From positions 12,501 through 76,500 of the forward strand of contig NC_092574.1 in assembly GCF_037975245.1 (NCBI RefSeq): a stretch of DNA of 64,000 nucleotides, written 5' to 3'. Below are positions 59,150 to 64,000 of the stretch, in pieces; the first letter of the stretch is position 1; each line of letters opens with the position of its first letter. Below the pieces are notes generated by a model. That model saw only the letters and a program-made list of their open reading frames with translations. It was not told where the DNA came from and did no database searches. This stretch comes from Apostichopus japonicus (lineage: Eukaryota; Echinodermata; Holothuroidea; Aspidochirotida; Stichopodidae). Both the position numbers and the translations under genes were made by a program.

Positions 59150-62100
59150 TTTGCCGCGATCTCATACGGCCCCTGGAACTTTAAGTATTAGAAACGAACA
59201 TAGATTTATATCAACTGCTGTCGTGGCGCGGTTGGTTGCTCTGTACCTCGAGAGCGTGACGTATTTTGGATCGCGGGCTCGAGACCAGGTGGGGGCAGTT
59301 TGCTTTTTCCGCGATCTCATACGGCCCATGGAACTTTAAGTATTAGAAACGAACATAGATTTATATCAACTGCTGTCGTGGCGCCTATGGTTGCTCTGTA
59401 CCTCGAGAGCGTGACGTATTTTGGATCGCGGGCTCGAGACCAGGTGGGGGCAGTTTGCTTTTTCCGCGATCTCATACGGTCTCTGGGAACTTTAAGTATT
59501 AGAAACGAACATAGATTTATATCAACTGCTGTCGTGGCGCGGTTGGTTGCTCTGTACCTCGAGAGCGTGACGATTTTTGGATCGCGGGCTCGAGACCAGG
59601 TGGGGGCAATTTGCTTTTGCCGCGATCTCATACGGTCTCTGGGAACTTTAAGTATTAGAAACGAACATAGATTTATATCAACTGCTGTCGTGGCGCGGTT
59701 GGTTGCTCTGTACCTCGAGAGCGTGACGTATTTTGGATCGCGGGCTCGAGACCAGGTGGGGGCAGTTTGCTTTTGCCGCGATCTCATACGGTCTCTGGGA
59801 ACTTTAAGTATTAGAAACGAACAAAGATTTATATCAACTGCTGTCGTGGCGCGGTTGGTTGCTCTGTACCTCGAGAGCGTGACGATTTTTGGATCGCGGG
59901 CTCGAGACCAGGTGGGGGCAGTTTGCTTTTGCCGCGATCTCATACGGTCTCTGGGAACTTTAAGTATTAGAAACGAACATAGATTTATATCAACTGCTGT
60001 CGTGGCGCGGTTGGTTGCTCTGTACCTCGAGAGCGTGACGATTTTTGGATCGCGGGCTCGAGACCAGGTGGGGGCAGTTTGCTTTTGCCGCGATCTCATA
60101 CGGTCTCTGGGAACTTTAAGTATTAGAAACGAACATAGATTTATATCAACTGCTGTCGTGGCGCCTATGGTTGCTCTGTACCTCGAGAGCGTGACGTATT
60201 TTGGATCGCGGGCTCGAGACCAGGTGGGGGCAGTTTGCTTTTGCCGCGATCTCATACGGTCTCTGGGAACTTTAAGTATTAGAAACGAACATAGATTTAT
60301 ATCAACTGCTGTCGTGGCGCGGTTGGTTGCTCTGTACCTCGAGAGCGTGACGATTTTTGGATCGCGGGCTCGAGACCAGGTGGGGGCAATTTGCTTTTGC
60401 CGCGATCTCATACGGTCTCTGGGAACTTTAAGTATTAGAAACGAACATAGATTTATATCAACTGCTGTCGTGGCGCGGTTGGTTGCTCTGTACCTCGAGA
60501 GCGTGACGTATTTTGGATCGCGGGCTCGAGACCAGGTGGGGGCAGTTTGCTTTTGCCGCGATCTCATACGGTCTCTGGGAACTTTAAGTATTAGAAACGA
60601 ACAAAGATTTATATCAACTGCTGTCGTGGCGCGGTTGGTTGCTCTGTACCTCGAGAGCGTGACGATTTTTGGATCGCGGGCTCGAGACCAGGTGGGGGCA
60701 GTTTGCTTTTGCCGCGATCTCATACGGTCTCTGGGAACTTTAAGTATTAGAAACGAACATAGATTTATATCAACTGCTGTCGTGGCGCGGTTGGTTGCTC
60801 TGTACCTCGAGAGCGTGACGATTTTTGGATCGCGGGCTCGAGACCAGGTGGGGGCAGTTTGCTTTTGCCGCGATCTCATACGGTCTCTGGGAACTTTAAG
60901 TATTAGAAACGAACATAGATTTATATCAACTGCTGTCGTGGCGCGGTTGGTTGCTCTGTACCTCGAGAGCGTGACGATTTTTGGATCGCGGGCTCGAGAC
61001 CAGGTGGGGGCAGTTTGCTTTTTCCGCGATCTCATACGGTCTCTGGGAACTTTAAGTATTAGAAACGAACATAGATTTATATCAACTGCTGTCGTGGCGC
61101 GGTTGGTTGCTCTGTACCTCGAGAGCGTGACGTATTTCGGATCGCGGGCTCGAGACCAGGTGGGGGCAGTTTGCTTTTGCCGCGATCTCATACGGCCCCT
61201 GGAACTTTAAGTATTAGAAACGAACATAGATTTATATCAACTGCTGTCGTGGCGCGGTTGGTTGCTCTGTACCTCGAGAGCGTGACGTATTTTGGATCGC
61301 GGGCTCGAGACCAGGTGGGGGCAGTTTGCTTTTGCCGGGATCTTATACGGTCTCTGGGAACTTTAAGTATTAGAAACGAACATAGATTTATATCAACTGC
61401 TGTCGTGGCGCGGTTGATTGCTCTGTACCTCGAGAGCGTGACGTATTTGGATCGCGGGCTCGAGACCAGGTGGGGCAGTTTGCTTTTTCCGCGATCTTAT
61501 ACGGTCTCTGGGAATTTTAAGTATTAGAAACGAACATAGATTTATATCAACTGCTGTCGTGGCGCGGTTGGTTGCTCTGTACCTCGAGAGCGTGACGTAT
61601 TTTGGATCGCGGGCTCGAGACCAGGTGGGGGCAGTTTGCTTTTGCCCGATCTGATACGGTCTCTGGGAACTTTAAGTATTAGAAACGAACATAGATTTAT
61701 ATCAACTGCTGTCGTGGCGCGGTTGGTTGCTCTGTACCTCGAGAGCGTGACGTATTTTGGACCGCGGGCTCGAGACCAGGTGGGGCAGTTTGCTTTTGCC
61801 GCGATCTCATACGGTCTCTGGAACTTTAAGTATTAGAAACGAACATAGATTTATATCAACTGCTGTCGTGGCGCGGTTGGTTGCTCTGTACCTCGAGAGC
61901 GTGACGTATTTTGGATCGCGGGCTCGAGACCAGGTGGGGGCAGTTTGCTTTTGCCGCGATCTCATACGGTCTCTGGGAACTTTAAGTATTAGAAACGAAC
62001 ATAGATTTATATCAACTGCTGTCGTGGCGCGGTTGGTTGCTCTGTCCCTGTAGAGCGTGACGATTTTTGGATCGCGGGCTCGAGACCAGGTGGGGGCAGT

Positions 62101-62570
62101 TTGCTTTTGCCGCGATCTGGTACGGTCTCTGGAACTTTAAGTATTAGAAACGAACATAGATTTATATCAACTGCTGTCGTGGCGCGGTTGGTTGCTCTGT
62201 ACCTCGAGAGCGTGACGTATTTTGGATCGCGGGCTCGAGACCAGGTGGGGGCAGTTTGCTTTTGCCGCGATCTCATACGGTCTCTGGGAACTTTAAGTAT
62301 AAGAAACGAACATAGATTTATATCAACTGCTGTCGTGGCGCGGTTGGTTGCTCTGTACCTCGAGAGCGTGACGATTTTTGGATCGCGGGCTCGAGACCAG
62401 GTGGGGGCAGTTTGCTTTTGTCGCGATCTCATACGGTCTCTGTGAACTTTAAGTATTAGAAACGAACATAGATTTATATCAACTGCTGTCGTGGCGCGGT
62501 TGGTTGCTCTGTACCTCGAGAGCGTAACGATTTTTGGATCGCGGGCTCGAGACCAGGTGGGGGCAGTTTG
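59150..62570 (+). repeat. distant copy of the 50.13-53.7 kb block
   Basis: From 59.15 kb the sequence follows 50.13 kb at a 9017-bp offset, including its own 780-bp pentamer duplication (GGGGCAATTTGC near 59604 and 60384) and the rare GTATTTCGG (about 52116 and 61133). The offset drops to 8861 after about 61.3 kb, because one 156-bp CCGGGTTCT monomer is missing. The match continues through CTGTCCCTGTAGAG (62042), GTATAAGAAAC and GTCTCTGTGAAC to about 62.57 kb. Confidence 0.88.
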
Positions 62571-64000
62571 CTTTTGCCGCGATCTCATACGGTCTCTGGG
62601 AACTTTAAGTATTAGAAACGAACATAGATTTATATCAACTGCTGTCGTGGCGCGGTTGATTGCTCTGTACCTCGAGAGCGTGACGTATTTTGGATCGCGG
62701 GCTCGAGACCAGGTGGGGGCAGTTTGCTTTTGCCGCGATCTCATACGGTCTCTGGGAACTTTAAGTATTAGAAACGAACATAGATTTATATCAACTGCTG
62801 TCGTGGCGCGGTTGATTGCTCTGTACCTCGAGAGCGTGACGTATTTTGGATCGCGGGCTCGAGACCAGGTGGGGGCAGTTTGCTTTTGCCGCGATCTCAT
62901 ACGGTCTCTGGGAACTTTAAGTATTAGAAACGAACATAGATTTATATCAACTGCTGTCGTGGCGCGGTTGATTGCTCTGTACCTCGAGAGCGTGACGTAT
63001 TTTGGATCGCTGGCTCGAGACCAGGTGGGGCAGTTTGCTTTTGCCGCGATCTCATACGGTCTCTGGGAATTTTAAGTATTAGAAACGAACATAGATTTAT
63101 ATCAACTGCTGTCGTGGCGCGGTTGGTTGCTCTGTACCTCGAGAGCGTGACGATTTTTGGATCGCGGGCTCGAGACCAGGTGGGGGCAGTTTGCTTTTGC
63201 CGCGATCTCATACGGTCTCTGGGAACTTTAAGTATTAGAAACGAACATAGATTTATATCAACTGCTGTCGTGGCGCGGTTGGTTGCTCTGTACCTCGAGA
63301 GCGTGACGTTTTCTGGATCGCGGGCTCGAGACCAGGTGGGGGCAGTTTGCTTTTGCCGCGATCTCATACGGTCTCTGGGAACTTTAAGTATTAGAAACGA
63401 ACATAGATTTATATCAACTGCTGTCGTGGCGCGGTTGGTTGCTCTGTACCTCGAGAGCGTGACGTTTTTTGGATCGCGGGCTCGAGACCAGGTGGGGGCA
63501 GATTGCTTTTGCCGCGATCTCATACGGTCTCTGGGAACTTTAAGTATTAGAAACGAACATAGATTTATATCAACTGCTGTCGTGGCGCGGTTGGTTGCTC
63601 TGTACCTCGAGAGCGTGACGTATTTTGGATCGCTGGCTCGAGACCAGGTGGGGCAGTTTGCTTTTGCCGCGATCTCATACGGTCTCTGGGAATTTTAAGT
63701 ATTAGAAACGAACATAGATTTATATCAACTGCTGTCGTGGCGCGGTTGGTTGCTCTGTACCTCGAGAGCGTGACGATTTTTGGATCGCGGGCTCGAGACC
63801 AGGTGGGGGCAGTTTGCTTTTGCCGCGATCTCATACGGTCTCTGTGAACTTTAAGTATTAGAAACGAACATAGATTTATATCAACTGCTGTCGTGGCGCG
63901 GTTGGTTGCTCTGTACCTCGAGAGCGTGACGTATTTTTGGATCGCGGGCTCGAGACCAGGTGGGGGCAGTTTGCTTTTGCCGCGATCTCATACGGTCTCT
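62570..64000 (+). repeat. terminal stretch resembling the 13.7-15.4 kb patch
   Basis: Three monomers with GGTTGATTGC are followed by GATCGCTGG/G4/GGGAATTTTAAG, ATTTTT and TTTTTT monomers in an order close to 13.7-15.4 kb. The array is unbroken at the window edge, which ends two bases into a new monomer. Confidence 0.75.

Larger units (their letters stand above)
1..64000 (+). repeat. satellite DNA array, ~155-bp monomer, head-to-tail
   Basis: The same unit of 154-156 bp can be followed from the first to the last base, about 410 copies, all in one orientation. Length classes come from two small indels: four or five G in the tract at consensus position 120-124, and CTGGGAAC, CTGGAAC or CTGGAAAC at the monomer start. 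Monomers are usually identical apart from a few positions. No non-satellite sequence longer than a few bases interrupts the array. The consensus is 32 C, 47 G, 31 A and 46 T, so the plus strand is G+T rich. Positions 11-40 are about 20% G+C, while 51-60 and 101-110 are about 90%. Family unknown to me. The setting is most likely centromeric or heterochromatic, which is inference from length and purity only. Confidence 0.98.

Noticed and set aside
1-64000. CRISPR array
   Set aside because: There are no unique spacers. The whole 154-156 bp unit repeats, with scattered point variants, and there are no cas genes.
1-64000. Human alpha satellite or another familiar centromeric satellite
   Set aside because: Monomer length (about 155 versus 171 bp), base composition and motifs do not match what I know of those families.
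1-64000. Subrepeats of an rDNA intergenic spacer
   Set aside because: No rRNA gene or spacer promoter appears in 64 kb, far longer than a usual spacer.
1-64000. Transposable element, insertion sequence, phage or bacterial operon
   Set aside because: No terminal repeats, target-site duplications, transposase, integrase, ribosome-binding sites or operon structure. The sequence is purely satellite.

Overview
The whole 64 kb window is one uninterrupted head-to-tail satellite DNA array. A monomer of 154-156 bp (consensus 156 bp, about 51% G+C) repeats roughly 410 times, always in the same orientation. I see no unique sequence, transposon, inversion, conventional gene, rRNA, intact tRNA or CRISPR array. 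An array this long and pure, with nested multi-monomer (higher-order) duplications, points to a eukaryotic chromosome, most likely centromeric, pericentromeric or other constitutive heterochromatin. CpG is not depleted (13 per 156 bp consensus, observed/expected about 1.35). This argues mildly against a lineage with heavy germline CpG methylation and is compatible with many invertebrates or fungi. I do not recognise the satellite family and cannot name the species.

Layout by monomer subtype and block structure (boundaries good to about one monomer). 0-10.2 kb: mostly TATTTT-type monomers with 3-mer and 8-mer duplications, one 40-bp deleted monomer (8539-8653) and one with a 20-bp duplication (8964-9137). 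10.2-13.2 kb: a block related to the large duplication at 29-38.6 kb. 13.2-16.1 kb: a patch rich in ATTTTT/TTTTTT monomers. 16.1-17.5 kb: TATTTT type. 17.5-29.0 kb: blocks of 15, 15, 8, 12 and 12 monomers, ending in a clean 1861-bp tandem duplication. 29.0-38.6 kb: a tandem duplication of a block of about 32 monomers (4.97 kb). 38.6-41 kb: a transition with unusually divergent monomers. 41-49.2 kb: mixed ATTTTT/TATTTT monomers with 9-mer and 8-mer duplications. 49.2-62.6 kb: nested 780-bp, 3107-bp and 9017-bp duplications. 62.6-64 kb: monomers resembling those at 13.7-15.4 kb.

The most interesting signal is inside the monomer. Consensus positions 46-126 look like a degenerate tRNA: a box-A-like motif, a box-B-like motif 52 bp downstream (perfect in at least two monomers), a partly paired acceptor stem, and a T4/T5 tract just after. 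The satellite may therefore derive from a tRNA or tRNA-derived SINE, and some monomers may still be transcribed by RNA polymerase III. This is inference from motif reading and needs a covariance-model scan and small-RNA data.

Long open reading frames (up to 636 codons) exist on both strands. They arise because the 156-bp monomer is a multiple of three without a stop in those frames. I do not regard them as genes.
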